Shown one piece after another: positions 16,424 to 24,077 of a stretch of DNA of 36,840 nt; position 1 is the stretch's first letter, and the number at the start of each line of letters is the position of its first letter. The position numbers and the translations under genes are program-made. The notes below the pieces were generated by a model. That model was not told the origin of the DNA and made no database searches. It saw only the letters and a list, made by a program, of their open reading frames with translations. The DNA is from a virus. The DNA lies in the IMG/VR virus record IMGVR_UViG_3300028571_002140, positions 1 through 36,840 of that record. One strand, written 5' to 3'.

Positions 16424-17122
16424 TCAGGCGGCAGTCCTGATACCGAACATGCGAAGGTGCATTTGCAGTTCGGCGACGCGGCGGTAGAAGGTGGCGGTAG
16501 ACATACCGCAGGCTTTGGATGCCGTGGGTAGGTCCTGGTGCGAAGCAAGCAAGTCCAAGAGTTCGGCTTGTTCTTCGCTCATGTGCGCCAGTGCTGTCTC
16601 CAGGTCGTGGAGAGTGTTGGAGTTTGAAAAGAGATCGTCGTCCCCATCAAACCATTGAGATCGGTGATTTGATCCACTTGAACCGATCGGCGCAGCATCG
16701 TCGTCATTGGCCGCGTCCTGCGTCTGGTCCATTCCTTGTCGTACTTGGCTGATGTTGACAATCTCCAACGTGTCAACGTCTTCACCCGAGGCAAAGGTCA
16801 AGCGCTCTCTGTCTGTCTTGCGGGCCTTGAGAAATTCGGCGGTTCGGTGCTCGGACACAAAACCGGTAAATGTTCCGGGGCTGCCCTTCTCGGGATTAAA
16901 TTGAGCCTCACGTTCGAGAAGGTCAAGCAAGATTTCCTGATACAGGTCTTCCCGCTCCGAGGTGCTCAGCCGGGCAGAAACCGCTGCTCTGTATGTGCGG
17001 GTCTTGGCTGCATTGATTGCAGCCCGGAAGTAAGGGTCGTTGGCCGCATCGCGGATGATGCGGGGACTGCGCATGGCAGTCGTGTATGAAGTATTTTCCT
17101 GTCCGTCTTCGAATTGCAACAT
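16424..17122 (-). CDS. sigma-70-like (ECF-type) factor of the phage
   Basis: 232 residues. Residues 53-105 resemble sigma region 2 (SEREDLYQEILLDLLEREAQ, FTGFVSEHRTAEFLKARKTDRERL). An acidic spacer follows (about 115-165, rich in Asp/Asn/Ser), and then a C-terminal helix-turn-helix like region 4 (ALAHMSEEQAELLDLLASHQ, TASKACGMSTATFYRRVAEL). ECF-like factors with this split occur in Burkholderiales prophages, where they could redirect host RNA polymerase to phage genes. Two phased inverted repeats lie about 65-100 nt upstream. The AAGGTG ribosome site is 5 nt before the ATG. Confidence 0.78.
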   Translation of the reverse strand: MLQFEDGQENTSYTTAMRSPRIIRDAANDPYFRAAINAAKTRTYRAAVSARLSTSEREDLYQEILLDLLEREAQFNPEKGSPGTFTGFVSEHRTAEFLKARKTDRERLTFASGEDVDTLEIVNISQVRQGMDQTQDAANDDDAAPIGSSGSNHRSQWFDGDDDLFSNSNTLHDLETALAHMSEEQAELLDLLASHQDLPTASKACGMSTATFYRRVAELQMHLRMFGIRTAA

Positions 17123-17185
17123 GTCATCACCTTTTTCGTTTTCGTTTACATGAAGCCATTGGACCGGGGTTACTTCATGAAATCA

Positions 17186-17221
17186 CCGCAAATGCGGCAA
17201 GCACTACCGCAACTGCGGTAG
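17186..17221. promoter_or_regulatory. tandem palindromic operator pair upstream of the sigma-like gene
   Basis: Two related inverted repeats share the core CCGCA-N2-TGCGG: 17186-17197 and the longer 17204-17221 (CTACCGCA-AC-TGCGGTAG). Their centres are 21 bp apart, two helical turns, so bound dimers would lie on the same face. They lie in the 116-nt gap ahead of the sigma-like gene. A third, unrelated 7-bp inverted repeat (CATGAAG/CTTCATG, 17149-17179) lies closer to the start codon. Confidence 0.55.
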
Positions 17222-17238
17222 CAGGGTATGTATTTGGG

Positions 17239-18006
17239 TTACGGGTCCAGGCTCTTCTTGGCATCTGCGAACTTGGTTTCAAGCCCTCGTTTTGAGATTC
17301 CAGGCTGGTTCCCAAAGTTAATAACTAGTGCTTCAATCACAGATGCTTGGTTTGAGAACACCGAATGTGCTTTACCTGCAGGGCTTTTCATCAGGAACAA
17401 GTTCAGCATTCCACCGATGATGTTCAGGTAAGTGGTCTCAGCTCTGAGCCCAAGTTCTTTGGCGGGCTTAATCTGTTCAGTGAGTTTTGCTTTTTCGACA
17501 ACCAACTCGTCACGCTCGCTCCTCAACTTACGGTACTCATCGGCAGCTTTTTCAAGTCGTGCCCGTAATCCATCGCGTTCGGCTTGCAATGACTGGTAGG
17601 CATCTTTATTGATGGCTGTATGGGTGTTGCGCTCGATTTCGTCAAACAGGAACTTAGGCTTGTCAGACGGGAACTGCGCCGCAATCCAGTCCTTGAGGTG
17701 TTGCCGAGAAATGTGACGTCGCTCTGGGGCAACGTGTTCTTCTTTGGGCACGACTTTTCCGTTCTCCCTGCTGTAAGGAAGAAGTCCAGTCACGATTGCG
17801 TCGTGGATCGCCCGGCACCTCGGTTCGAGGCAGTTGATGTATGGGTGCTTCAAAACGCCCCTTGCGACTTCCGTGGACAGTGCCAGATGTTCTTCCACTT
17901 CACCTGGCTCGATGCCACACCACAACGCTGCAGCAACCGGCACGCGATACACCGTGAAGTAAGACTGGACTGCTTCACAACTGTCGTTTTCCCATGTTTT
18001 TTTCAT
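17239..18006 (-). CDS. phage hypothetical protein with coiled coil
   Basis: 255 residues. The N-terminal part (VYRVPVAAALWCGIEPGEVEEH, HPYINCLEPRCRAIHDAIV) is followed by a segment that looks DNA-interacting (RHISRQHLKDWIAAQFP). A clear coiled coil runs at about 137-185 (LQAERDGLRARLEKAADEY, LRSERDELVVEKAKL), and the C-terminal helix is followed by NFGNQPGISKRGLETKFADA. The layout of an N-terminal DNA-binding part plus coiled coil resembles KfrA-like or phage regulatory proteins. That is analogy only. Confidence 0.7.
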   Translation of the reverse strand: MKKTWENDSCEAVQSYFTVYRVPVAAALWCGIEPGEVEEHLALSTEVARGVLKHPYINCLEPRCRAIHDAIVTGLLPYSRENGKVVPKEEHVAPERRHISRQHLKDWIAAQFPSDKPKFLFDEIERNTHTAINKDAYQSLQAERDGLRARLEKAADEYRKLRSERDELVVEKAKLTEQIKPAKELGLRAETTYLNIIGGMLNLFLMKSPAGKAHSVFSNQASVIEALVINFGNQPGISKRGLETKFADAKKSLDP

Positions 18007-18047
18007 ATTTGTCTCTTTTCATTTATGTGCCTGTGGTGGCGCTACGG

Positions 18048-18587
18048 TTATGTTGGGTTGCTGTCTTCTGCAGGCTTTGCGGGTTCCATGTCGCTTGCGC
18101 CAATAGCTATGGCACGTGTCTGCAGCTCCCTAAACATGCCCTCCTGAATGCGATCCTTCAGGTCCCACACCACCTTGTGTGGGTTGAAGAGCAACACATA
18201 GTGGTGCGCGCCAGTGGGGCCTTCCTTGGCATCGATAAAGCCCAGCTCAACCAAGGAGCGCATCCGGTCTTTCCAGGTGCTCAATGCCCTCTCGCCGGTA
18301 AATCCGGACTCAAACGCCAAGGTCATCGGGTTGTCGATTGCTAACAGTGACTCGTCAAAAGTGCGGCACCACAAAACGAAATAGACCATGCCTGCCGGTT
18401 TGTTCTTGGTCAGCGAATCGATGATGTTCATGATCAAGGGCATCGTGCGGGGGATGGTGGTGAAGCCCTTCACCAGCTTTCGGTTCCAGAGCTTTTCATC
18501 GTCCAGGTCTGGCCAGCAGCTGTCACGCAGCGCTTTGGCCTTTTCTTGGCCCTTGGAGATCTTTTTGGCGTTTGATGCAGCGGACAT
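18048..18587 (-). CDS. hypothetical protein, first gene of the phage early operon
   Basis: 179 residues from the ATG at 18587, which has AAAGGA upstream; the reading extends 12 codons further to 18623 without a ribosome site. The core (GFTTIPRTMPLIMNIIDSLTK, GMVYFVLWCRTFDESLL) and the HTH-like segment (FTGERALSTWKDRMRSLVELGFID, then HHYVLLFNPHKV as a wing) resemble a winged-helix DNA-binding protein. Similar proteins occur on Burkholderiales plasmids and prophages. No function is assigned. It is the first minus-strand gene of the long leftward set. Confidence 0.7.
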   Translation of the reverse strand: MSAASNAKKISKGQEKAKALRDSCWPDLDDEKLWNRKLVKGFTTIPRTMPLIMNIIDSLTKNKPAGMVYFVLWCRTFDESLLAIDNPMTLAFESGFTGERALSTWKDRMRSLVELGFIDAKEGPTGAHHYVLLFNPHKVVWDLKDRIQEGMFRELQTRAIAIGASDMEPAKPAEDSNPT

Positions 18588-19011
18588 TTGGTTTTCCTTT
18601 GGGTTTTCGATTTCAGTGCCCAAATTCTAGGGCCAGATACTCAAACTCGCCATGATTAAAGCAGCGCTTTTGACACCCAGTGCTCGTCTAATATAGGTAA
18701 CTAAGATGTTGAGTTAATTATTTTCATCGCTTTCAAAGTAATTAAGATGCGCAAAATATTGCATCAAAAAATCACTTTTCCTATTTAAATCAATGGCTTA
18801 TAAAATTTTTGCTGTGCTCAGCGTACTCAGTGATCTTGTGATTCTGTGCTCCTTAGTTATCCTGTGCCCGCCACGGGCGGGCACAGGATGCAGCCAAATT
18901 GCCCAAATACCCCCTTCAACCCCCCTCTGACATTGCACGTGGGCGCAGTTTTGGGCTTCAAAGCACTGCCCTATCTGAGAAAAACACCCCCCAACGGCGG
19001 TATGAACCTGC
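18588..19011. other. 424-nt AT-rich intergenic region between divergent modules
   Basis: No convincing gene. The left part (about 18640-18810) is AT-rich and should hold the leftward early promoter, but I cannot single out one pair of hexamers. The right part (18820-18858) has the repeated octamer CTGTGCTC and related CTGTGCCC, a periodic CACAG/CAGTG-like pattern, then a perfect 14-bp hairpin. A short minus-strand reading frame across it has a repetitive, unnatural composition and is not called. Confidence 0.5.
18859..18889. repeat. perfect 14-bp inverted repeat
   Basis: Arms of 14 nt (ATCCTGTGCCCGCC at 18859-18872 and its exact complement at 18876-18889) flank the 3-nt loop ACG. The stem is GC-rich and lacks a T-run on either side, so it is not a standard terminator. 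It lies between the phage early operon and the integration module. It may be a recombinase or replication site, or part of a dispersed repeat family. Confidence 0.75.
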
Positions 19012-19206
19012 ATGACCGCCCCAAAACACACCCCACAACAAAACATACCCGCCGAGCCAAGCCCAATGGCAGTCGTCGGTGCAATCCTGGCCCAAGGCGC
19101 AATTCGCCTGCTGGACCGCCAAAAACGCGAAGCTCAACTTGCTAACCGTACCGAAGAGAGCGTTCATACAGTTGTTTTGACTACCAAGGACAACACCCAT
19201 GAATGA
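19012..19206 (+). CDS. small protein opening the recombinase operon
   Basis: 64 residues. It has a Pro/Gln-rich start and one helix (MAVVGAILAQGAIRLLDRQK). No domain is recognised, and the ATG lacks a clear ribosome site. Its stop overlaps the DUF2924 start by 8 nt, consistent with a coupled operon. Small ORFs like this are often seen ahead of DUF2924-recombinase pairs, which is my main reason for keeping it. Confidence 0.5.
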   Translation: MTAPKHTPQQNIPAEPSPMAVVGAILAQGAIRLLDRQKREAQLANRTEESVHTVVLTTKDNTHE

Positions 19207-19642
19207 CTCACTTGTTGCACGCGTTGCAGCCCTTAAAACCTCGCCCACACCTGACCTCAAGCAAATGTGGCGAGAAATGTTTCAGACCGAACCACCACCG
19301 TTTAACCGGCGCTTCCTTGAAACGCGTCTGGCATACCGGATTCAGGAGCTGGCCCTTGGGGGCCTACGCCGCGAGACCGTCAAGCGCCTGGAGAAGCTTG
19401 GGGAACAACTCGATGGCGGCAAAGCCGATGTCCGCCGCCGCAGAGTTGATGGCAGGCCCATCTGCGGAACGCGCCTGATTCGGGAATGGGATGGTGAGCG
19501 CCACGAGGTGGTGGTGCACGTTGACGATTTCGAATACGCAGGTCAACGCTACAAGTCCATTTCACGCATAGCCATGGTGATTACAGGCACCAACCGAAAC
19601 GGTTGGACCTTTTTTGGCATGTCTTCTGGAAGGAGCGTCTGA
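19199..19642 (+). CDS. DUF2924 protein of the recombinase module
   Basis: 147 residues. The core PPPFNRRFLETRLAYRIQEL, GTRLIREWDGERHEVVVHVD, FEYAGQRYKSISRIAMVITG and NGWTFFGM are typical of DUF2924. This family is almost always encoded directly before a large serine recombinase in phages and genomic islands of proteobacteria. Its role is probably as an accessory or directionality factor (inference from association). Its stop shares one base with the recombinase ATG. Confidence 0.9.
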   Translation: MNDSLVARVAALKTSPTPDLKQMWREMFQTEPPPFNRRFLETRLAYRIQELALGGLRRETVKRLEKLGEQLDGGKADVRRRRVDGRPICGTRLIREWDGERHEVVVHVDDFEYAGQRYKSISRIAMVITGTNRNGWTFFGMSSGRSV

Positions 19643-20985
19643 TGGCTACCACCCCTAAAGTCCTGTGCGCGATCTACACGCGCAAGTCCACAGAAGAAGG
19701 CTTGGACCAAAACTTCAACTCACTGGACGCCCAACACGATGCATGCGCAAATTACATTGCCAGCCAAAAGTCTGAGGGCTGGGTAACGCTCAAGGACCGG
19801 TATGACGACGGCGGCTTCTCAGGAGGCACGCTTGAACGCCCGGCCATCAAGCGTCTGCTCGAAGACGTCCGGAAGGGTCTGGTGAACACCATCGTGGTTT
19901 ACAAGATTGATCGGTTATCACGGTCGCTTGCCGACTTTGCAAAGCTGGTTGAGCTGTTTGATCAGCACAAGGTGACCTTTGTTTCGGTCACCCAGTCCTT
20001 CAATACCACCACATCTATGGGGCGGTTGACGCTCAACATCCTGCTGTCCTTTGCGCAGTTTGAGCGTGAGTTGTCAGGTGAACGGGTGCGCGACAAGATT
20101 GCTGCCTCACGCAAGCGTGGCATCTGGATGGGTGGGATGCCCGCTTTGGGCTATGACGTGGTTGAGCGAAAACTGGTGCCCAACCCCAAAGAAGCAGCCA
20201 TTGTTCAGGAGATTTTTGCTCGCTTTGCGGCTACGCCCTCGATGTCCACCATCGTCAAAGACCTGCGCAAGCGCGGTGTCACCTCCAAATCATGGACAAC
20301 AGCCAAGGGCGTTGTCCGCGAAGGCAAGTTGATCACTAAAGGCCTTGTCTACAAGATCTTCAGCAACCCGGTCTACATTGGCATTGCGGCCTACAAGGGT
20401 CAGCACTTCCCTGGTGAGCATGACGGCATCATCACGCAAGAGCTGTGGGATACGGTGCAGACGCACCTGAAAAACGGCACCCCTATGAATAAGGCGAGGC
20501 TGGCGGGTAGGGGCAGCGCGCCCTCTCTACTGCGCGGACTTATTTTTTCTGAGCAAGGACGGGCCTTCACGCCTGGCTGGACGCGCAAGCAGCACAAGAC
20601 CTACCGCTACTACATCAACACCGACTCGATCAAGATCGGCAAAGAAAGCTGCGACATCTGCCGCATCCCCGCCGGTGAGATCGAACAGGTGGTGGTTGAG
20701 AAGATGCGCGGTATCCTGCGCTCACCAGAGGTGCTGGCCCACGCGGTGCGTGAGGTAAATACTCAGCGGCCCAAAGTTGAAGAGACAAACGCCATCAGCG
20801 CATTGCAGTCCATCGACGCGGTCTGGGACGAACTCTTCCCAGCGGAGCAGGCCAAGGTTCTGCATACCCTGGTTGATCGAATCACAGTGCGCAAGGACGG
20901 CATCGCAATCAAATGGCACGACAAGGGCTTGAACAAGCTGTTGCGCGACACGCTTGAACCACAAAAAGAAATGGAGGCTGCATGA
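19642..20985 (+). CDS. large serine recombinase (integrase/resolvase)
   Basis: 447 residues from the ATG at 19642, with AAGGAG upstream. The N-terminal resolvase domain (about 1-150) has AIYTRKSTEEG with catalytic Ser16 and the arginine motif YKIDRLSRSLADF. The FAQFERELSGERVRDKI segment marks the end of that domain. A recombinase domain follows (GYDVVERKLVPN to NPVYIGIAAYKGQ), then a basic region and a short C-terminal helix set. It lacks the long coiled coil of phiC31-type integrases. It probably integrates or excises the phage or the island. The host target site is not identifiable from this window. Confidence 0.93.
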   Translation: MATTPKVLCAIYTRKSTEEGLDQNFNSLDAQHDACANYIASQKSEGWVTLKDRYDDGGFSGGTLERPAIKRLLEDVRKGLVNTIVVYKIDRLSRSLADFAKLVELFDQHKVTFVSVTQSFNTTTSMGRLTLNILLSFAQFERELSGERVRDKIAASRKRGIWMGGMPALGYDVVERKLVPNPKEAAIVQEIFARFAATPSMSTIVKDLRKRGVTSKSWTTAKGVVREGKLITKGLVYKIFSNPVYIGIAAYKGQHFPGEHDGIITQELWDTVQTHLKNGTPMNKARLAGRGSAPSLLRGLIFSEQGRAFTPGWTRKQHKTYRYYINTDSIKIGKESCDICRIPAGEIEQVVVEKMRGILRSPEVLAHAVREVNTQRPKVEETNAISALQSIDAVWDELFPAEQAKVLHTLVDRITVRKDGIAIKWHDKGLNKLLRDTLEPQKEMEAA

Positions 20986-21392
20986 GCACCGATACCGAAG
21001 CGGGATTCACCACCGAGATTCCGATGACTTTTCGCAGGCGTGGGGGCAAGGCGGTGATCGTAATGCCCGACGGTTCTCGGGCGATCGAGCGGCGCGAGGC
21101 ACTGATTGACAACGCCATGGTCAAACTGCTGGCTCGCGGCCACCGCTGGCACCGGAAACTATTTGACGGTACCCACGCTTCAATTGAAGACATGGCCAAG
21201 TCAGAGAACATCAGTCCATCGTTTGTCAGCAGAATACTGCGCCTGGCCTATCTGTCACCCACAGTCATTGAAGCCATCCTAGACGGAAAGTACCCGGCGC
21301 AACTAACGATGAAAGATCTGATGGAGCCGTTTCCAATGGAGTGGGATGCGCAGGCCAGGCATTTTGGAATTGAAAGCAACCACGTCGCTTAA
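20982..21392 (+). CDS. HTH-like protein coupled to the recombinase
   Basis: 136 residues. The start overlaps the recombinase stop by 4 nt (ATGA). A helix-turn-helix is likely at about 60-85 (ASIEDMAKSENISPSFVSRIL), followed by RLAYLSPTVIEAILDGKYPA, as in ParB-type or site-specific DNA-binding proteins. The N-terminus is strand-rich and basic (PMTFRRRGGKAVIVMPDG). It is a frequent third partner of DUF2924 and serine recombinase genes and may help recognise the attachment site. Its 3' end overlaps the convergent minus-strand gene by 4 nt. Confidence 0.8.
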   Translation: MSTDTEAGFTTEIPMTFRRRGGKAVIVMPDGSRAIERREALIDNAMVKLLARGHRWHRKLFDGTHASIEDMAKSENISPSFVSRILRLAYLSPTVIEAILDGKYPAQLTMKDLMEPFPMEWDAQARHFGIESNHVA

Positions 21393-22156
21393 AAAGATCT
21401 CAGGCCTTCATAACGGATGTGCATACCAACACCCCTGTTAAGGGGAGCGTAATTTCCATTGCTTTTAGCACCGGGATCAAAAGGATCATCAGCACTCGCT
21501 ACGGCTACTGAAGCAAAGTGTCCAGGAAAGCCCATCTTGCCGAAATGCGATTTGAGTTCAGACTTATTCTCTGGCTCAGTGGCTTCTTTTTCCGGGTGGC
21601 GAACAGCTCGAACGAGTACCCACTCTGGGCCACCAGAGGAACCGACAAACCAGACCGAGGGATCAATGCGTGGATCACCATTCCACGACATAAGCTGATG
21701 CCCCTCTTTTTCAATTTGCTGCCGTACAACTTGTACCGCAAGGTCTTGCAGCTCCCAATCGGTCATCTCCAACATCTCATCGGTAATCAGCGCAGGCGGA
21801 TTAACAGGTAGTCGTGTTCGCGCGTCGATAAGACCCCAGCCACTTTCAGTGGGCTCCCAGTCTTGGCCAACTCGTTTCATAGGCATCAAACACGCATGGC
21901 CTGCGCAACCATCTGCGATCGTCAGCAACCCTTCCTGGCTGCCCGGAGTTTGAAGAACGCCTTCAACATCTTCAACTTGAATGTAGAACAACTGGTTGCC
22001 GAGACGAAAAGACAGGTGTTCTAAAAATGGAGGGTTGAGGTGCGAACGAAGCCAACTCTGCAATTGACCTTGCGCTTGATTTTGAATTCGCAAGCCAGCC
22101 GCATTCCAGCAACGAGCAAAGTCCTCGGTCACTTCAGCCATTTCAATGTTGTGCAT
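21389..22156 (-). CDS. hypothetical protein, last gene of the minus-strand island operon
   Basis: 255 residues from the ATG at 22156, which has AGGA 5 nt upstream; a TTG four codons earlier is less likely. The sequence begins MHNIEMAEVTEDFARCWNAA. It contains a strand-rich middle (HLSFRLGNQLFYIQVEDVEG) and a segment LQDLAVQVVRQQIEKEGHQL. The C-terminal part includes PEWVLVRAVRHPE and a Gly/Asn-rich tail. No signal peptide or catalytic motif is evident. It begins 8 nt after the stop of the preceding unknown gene, so the pair probably works together. Confidence 0.78.
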   Translation of the reverse strand: MHNIEMAEVTEDFARCWNAAGLRIQNQAQGQLQSWLRSHLNPPFLEHLSFRLGNQLFYIQVEDVEGVLQTPGSQEGLLTIADGCAGHACLMPMKRVGQDWEPTESGWGLIDARTRLPVNPPALITDEMLEMTDWELQDLAVQVVRQQIEKEGHQLMSWNGDPRIDPSVWFVGSSGGPEWVLVRAVRHPEKEATEPENKSELKSHFGKMGFPGHFASVAVASADDPFDPGAKSNGNYAPLNRGVGMHIRYEGLRSF

Positions 22157-22164
22157 CACATTCC

Positions 22165-22980
22165 TCAATGCTTTGTCTGATTGCTTGTTCCGACCATTGA
22201 CACAAAATTTGCCAATGTGCTCATGACACAGTCGACCATGTACTGCTCGCTGCGATCGTCAAGGGTCAGTCGTAACTTGAAGAAAAAATCGCGAAATGGC
22301 GATACCAGTACAACTGACAAGATCTCACCGTTTTCAAAAATTGTTAAGCGAACGCCACCTTGTTCATGCTCACGTGCAGGTCGCGCTTCAGGATTCACGG
22401 ACCGAAAGTCTGCAATAGCTTGGGCGTACTCCAAGGATGCGTATTCATCAGGTCTATCGCGAATTTGATCCGAGATGCCCTTGTCGTAGGCGTAGACCAT
22501 CATTTTTGCTTTGGGAGCGGAGTACGCAACCGAGACCCCAAGCCCAGGGTGTTCCGGTTCATTGTTGGTAATGCCGTCAAAGTGAAACCATCCGATTTGT
22601 CTCGGAAAATTAAGCTCTGCGGGTGGACCAACTGGTACAGATAGATTTTCTAGACGTGCAGCATCAGCACTGATGACTGAACTCAAATCGAAATATAAGT
22701 TTCTTTTCTCAGTGACGATCTGGTCGCCTTCAACGTATTTGACTTCACTGGAAAATTTTTCGACAACTGCTCCAACTACGCCAGCGGATGTTCGTTCAAT
22801 TTGCCGCCAATACCACCCCTGCACACCATAGATACGTCGTGCGATTTCCAATTGAACAAGAGCGGCCTCAGCAGGGTCTTGAGAGGTCAACACAATAGGG
22901 TCATCAGCGGATTGGCCCCACCCCCCAGTTATTGGAAAATCAATTCCAAAGTCCTTGTGAAGCATTTCCCGAAGGGTCAT
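22165..22980 (-). CDS. hypothetical protein of the minus-strand island operon
   Basis: 271 residues from the ATG at 22980, with AAAGG upstream. A TTG 11 codons earlier would give an N-terminus unlike the rest. It starts MTLREMLHKDFGIDFPITGGWG, then has IYGVQGWYWRQIERTSAG, a strand-rich middle (KNLYF-like pattern, GWFHFDGI) and a C-terminal half resembling a beta-sandwich (VRLTIFENGEILSVVLVSPF). No known family recognised. The combination with the downstream gene recurs only as an unknown pair in my memory. It is co-transcribed with DUF3293 and macro-domain genes. Confidence 0.78.
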   Translation of the reverse strand: MTLREMLHKDFGIDFPITGGWGQSADDPIVLTSQDPAEAALVQLEIARRIYGVQGWYWRQIERTSAGVVGAVVEKFSSEVKYVEGDQIVTEKRNLYFDLSSVISADAARLENLSVPVGPPAELNFPRQIGWFHFDGITNNEPEHPGLGVSVAYSAPKAKMMVYAYDKGISDQIRDRPDEYASLEYAQAIADFRSVNPEARPAREHEQGGVRLTIFENGEILSVVLVSPFRDFFFKLRLTLDDRSEQYMVDCVMSTLANFVSMVGTSNQTKH

Positions 22981-23069
22981 TTGGTGCCTTTGCTTGTGTG
23001 TCGACAACAGCAAACCATTTCCGAATGGCCTTCTGCTTGGATTTTTGGGGACGTAGGTGAAACTCTCAT
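22977..23069 (-). CDS. possible 30-aa linking ORF
   Basis: A 31-codon frame starts within the DUF3293 stop (ATGA overlap) and ends overlapping the next gene's ATG by 4 nt. The peptide starts MRVSPTSPKIQ and contains a CCC run. Translation through it would couple the flanking genes. The composition is not especially protein-like, so it may only be chance. Confidence 0.2.
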   Translation of the reverse strand: MRVSPTSPKIQAEGHSEMVCCCRHTSKGTK

Positions 23070-23500
23070 CGAAGCAAAATCAATTGAGGTACAGCATCTG
23101 GACCGCACCAAACAATGGCGTTCTGATTGAATTTTCTGCCCAGCGTTTTTGCCGCCTCTAAAGAGAGGTCAAAGACGAGGTAGCTTGGTTCACCGGGCCA
23201 ATCCCCAACAGGGTGTTTGCCTTCTCCGGCAATGAGCACTAGACCCCTGAATTGGATCTCTTCTTCAAGCTGCTTATGCAAATCAGAATTTTGCTCATTA
23301 CTGAGAAGCTCGCCAAAAGGATTGCAGGCAGTAATGAAGGCGCAGGTCTCGCTTCGGTGCTTTTTGTACAAGCCCATCAGAGCTTCACATTTTTCAAAGA
23401 TCTTCAGGACCAACGAAGCTTCTGAAAAAACACGGAATTCTGTCTCACGGTATGCCTGTATGGTCTCAGGAGAAATTACAGAAGAATTTATCAAACTCAA
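23066..23500 (-). CDS. DUF3293 protein
   Basis: 144 residues if the TTG at 23500 is the start; an in-frame TAG lies two codons upstream and the next ATG is at codon 42, inside the conserved region. The segments AFITACNPFGELLSNEQN, DWPGEPSYLVFDLSLEAA and LGRKFNQNAIVWCG are hallmarks of DUF3293, a small family of unknown function widespread in proteobacteria. The gene is 55 nt downstream of the macro-domain gene. No catalytic role is known, so its presence in an island operon is the notable point. Confidence 0.82.
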   Translation of the reverse strand: MSLINSSVISPETIQAYRETEFRVFSEASLVLKIFEKCEALMGLYKKHRSETCAFITACNPFGELLSNEQNSDLHKQLEEEIQFRGLVLIAGEGKHPVGDWPGEPSYLVFDLSLEAAKTLGRKFNQNAIVWCGPDAVPQLILLR

Positions 23501-23555
23501 GCCCTAGGTTTACGATTTATGACAAAGGAAAAAGCCATTTCTAAAATCAAATGGT

Positions 23556-24077
23556 CTATGCAGGAGAAGATATTTTTGCGGCCAAAGTAGAAGCGAAAAC
23601 GGCCTTCATTTCTTGCGTGCCAACGCAAATCCGTACCAAATGGATCTCTGGGTAGTCCTCACTTCGACTCACTAGGCCGTTAATGATGATTTCAGCCGAC
23701 AACTCTGGTGGGAACTTGAAAACGCCAGTTCCGATCGCGGGCATGGCCATTGATTTGATTCCTGCTTCTTTGGCCACACGGAGAGTCTGCGCAACAGCAA
23801 GGTCGAGGTATTTCTCGGGGTGATCGTCATTGATGAAGCTGGCTGCCCTAGTGTGAATCACAAAGGGGTTTGGCAATTCAAAGCCGGGGGTCACAACCGC
23901 CTCACCCAGCGCAATAGGCGAATGGCGTCGGCAATACTGCTCGAGTTCTGGCCCGGCTGCCGTATGAATGGCACCGGCAACACCTGATCCAAAGCGAAGG
24001 TTGGCATTTGCTGAATTAACCAAGGCATCGACGTCAGGTTGATGGACGATGTTACCTACGACGATTTCAATGCGCAC
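23556..24077 (-). CDS. macro-domain protein (ADP-ribose binding/hydrolase)
   Basis: 173 residues starting at GTG 24077. The sequence IVVGNIVHQPDVDALVNSANAN, FGSGVAGAIHTAAG, ALGEAVVTPGF and AMPAIGTGVFKFPPELSAEI is a near-complete MacroD/YmdB-type macro domain, which binds ADP-ribose and often removes ADP-ribosyl marks. The catalytic-type Asn/Asn-Ala-Asn and glycine loop are present. The start overlaps the 3' end of the upstream frame by 8-11 nt, suggesting coupling. In defence islands macro domains may reverse ADP-ribosylation or sense NAD-derived signals. That role is inference here. Confidence 0.93.
   Translation of the reverse strand: MRIEIVVGNIVHQPDVDALVNSANANLRFGSGVAGAIHTAAGPELEQYCRRHSPIALGEAVVTPGFELPNPFVIHTRAASFINDDHPEKYLDLAVAQTLRVAKEAGIKSMAMPAIGTGVFKFPPELSAEIIINGLVSRSEDYPEIHLVRICVGTQEMKAVFASTLAAKISSPA

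Noticed and set aside
18798-19046. 82-codon minus-strand ORF upstream of the integration module
   Set aside because: Its sequence follows the short repeats and hairpin, and no start signal is present.
23556-24077. Calling the macro protein a DarG antitoxin
   Set aside because: It is a single short macro domain without the C-terminal DarT-binding domain, and no DarT-like toxin is adjacent.
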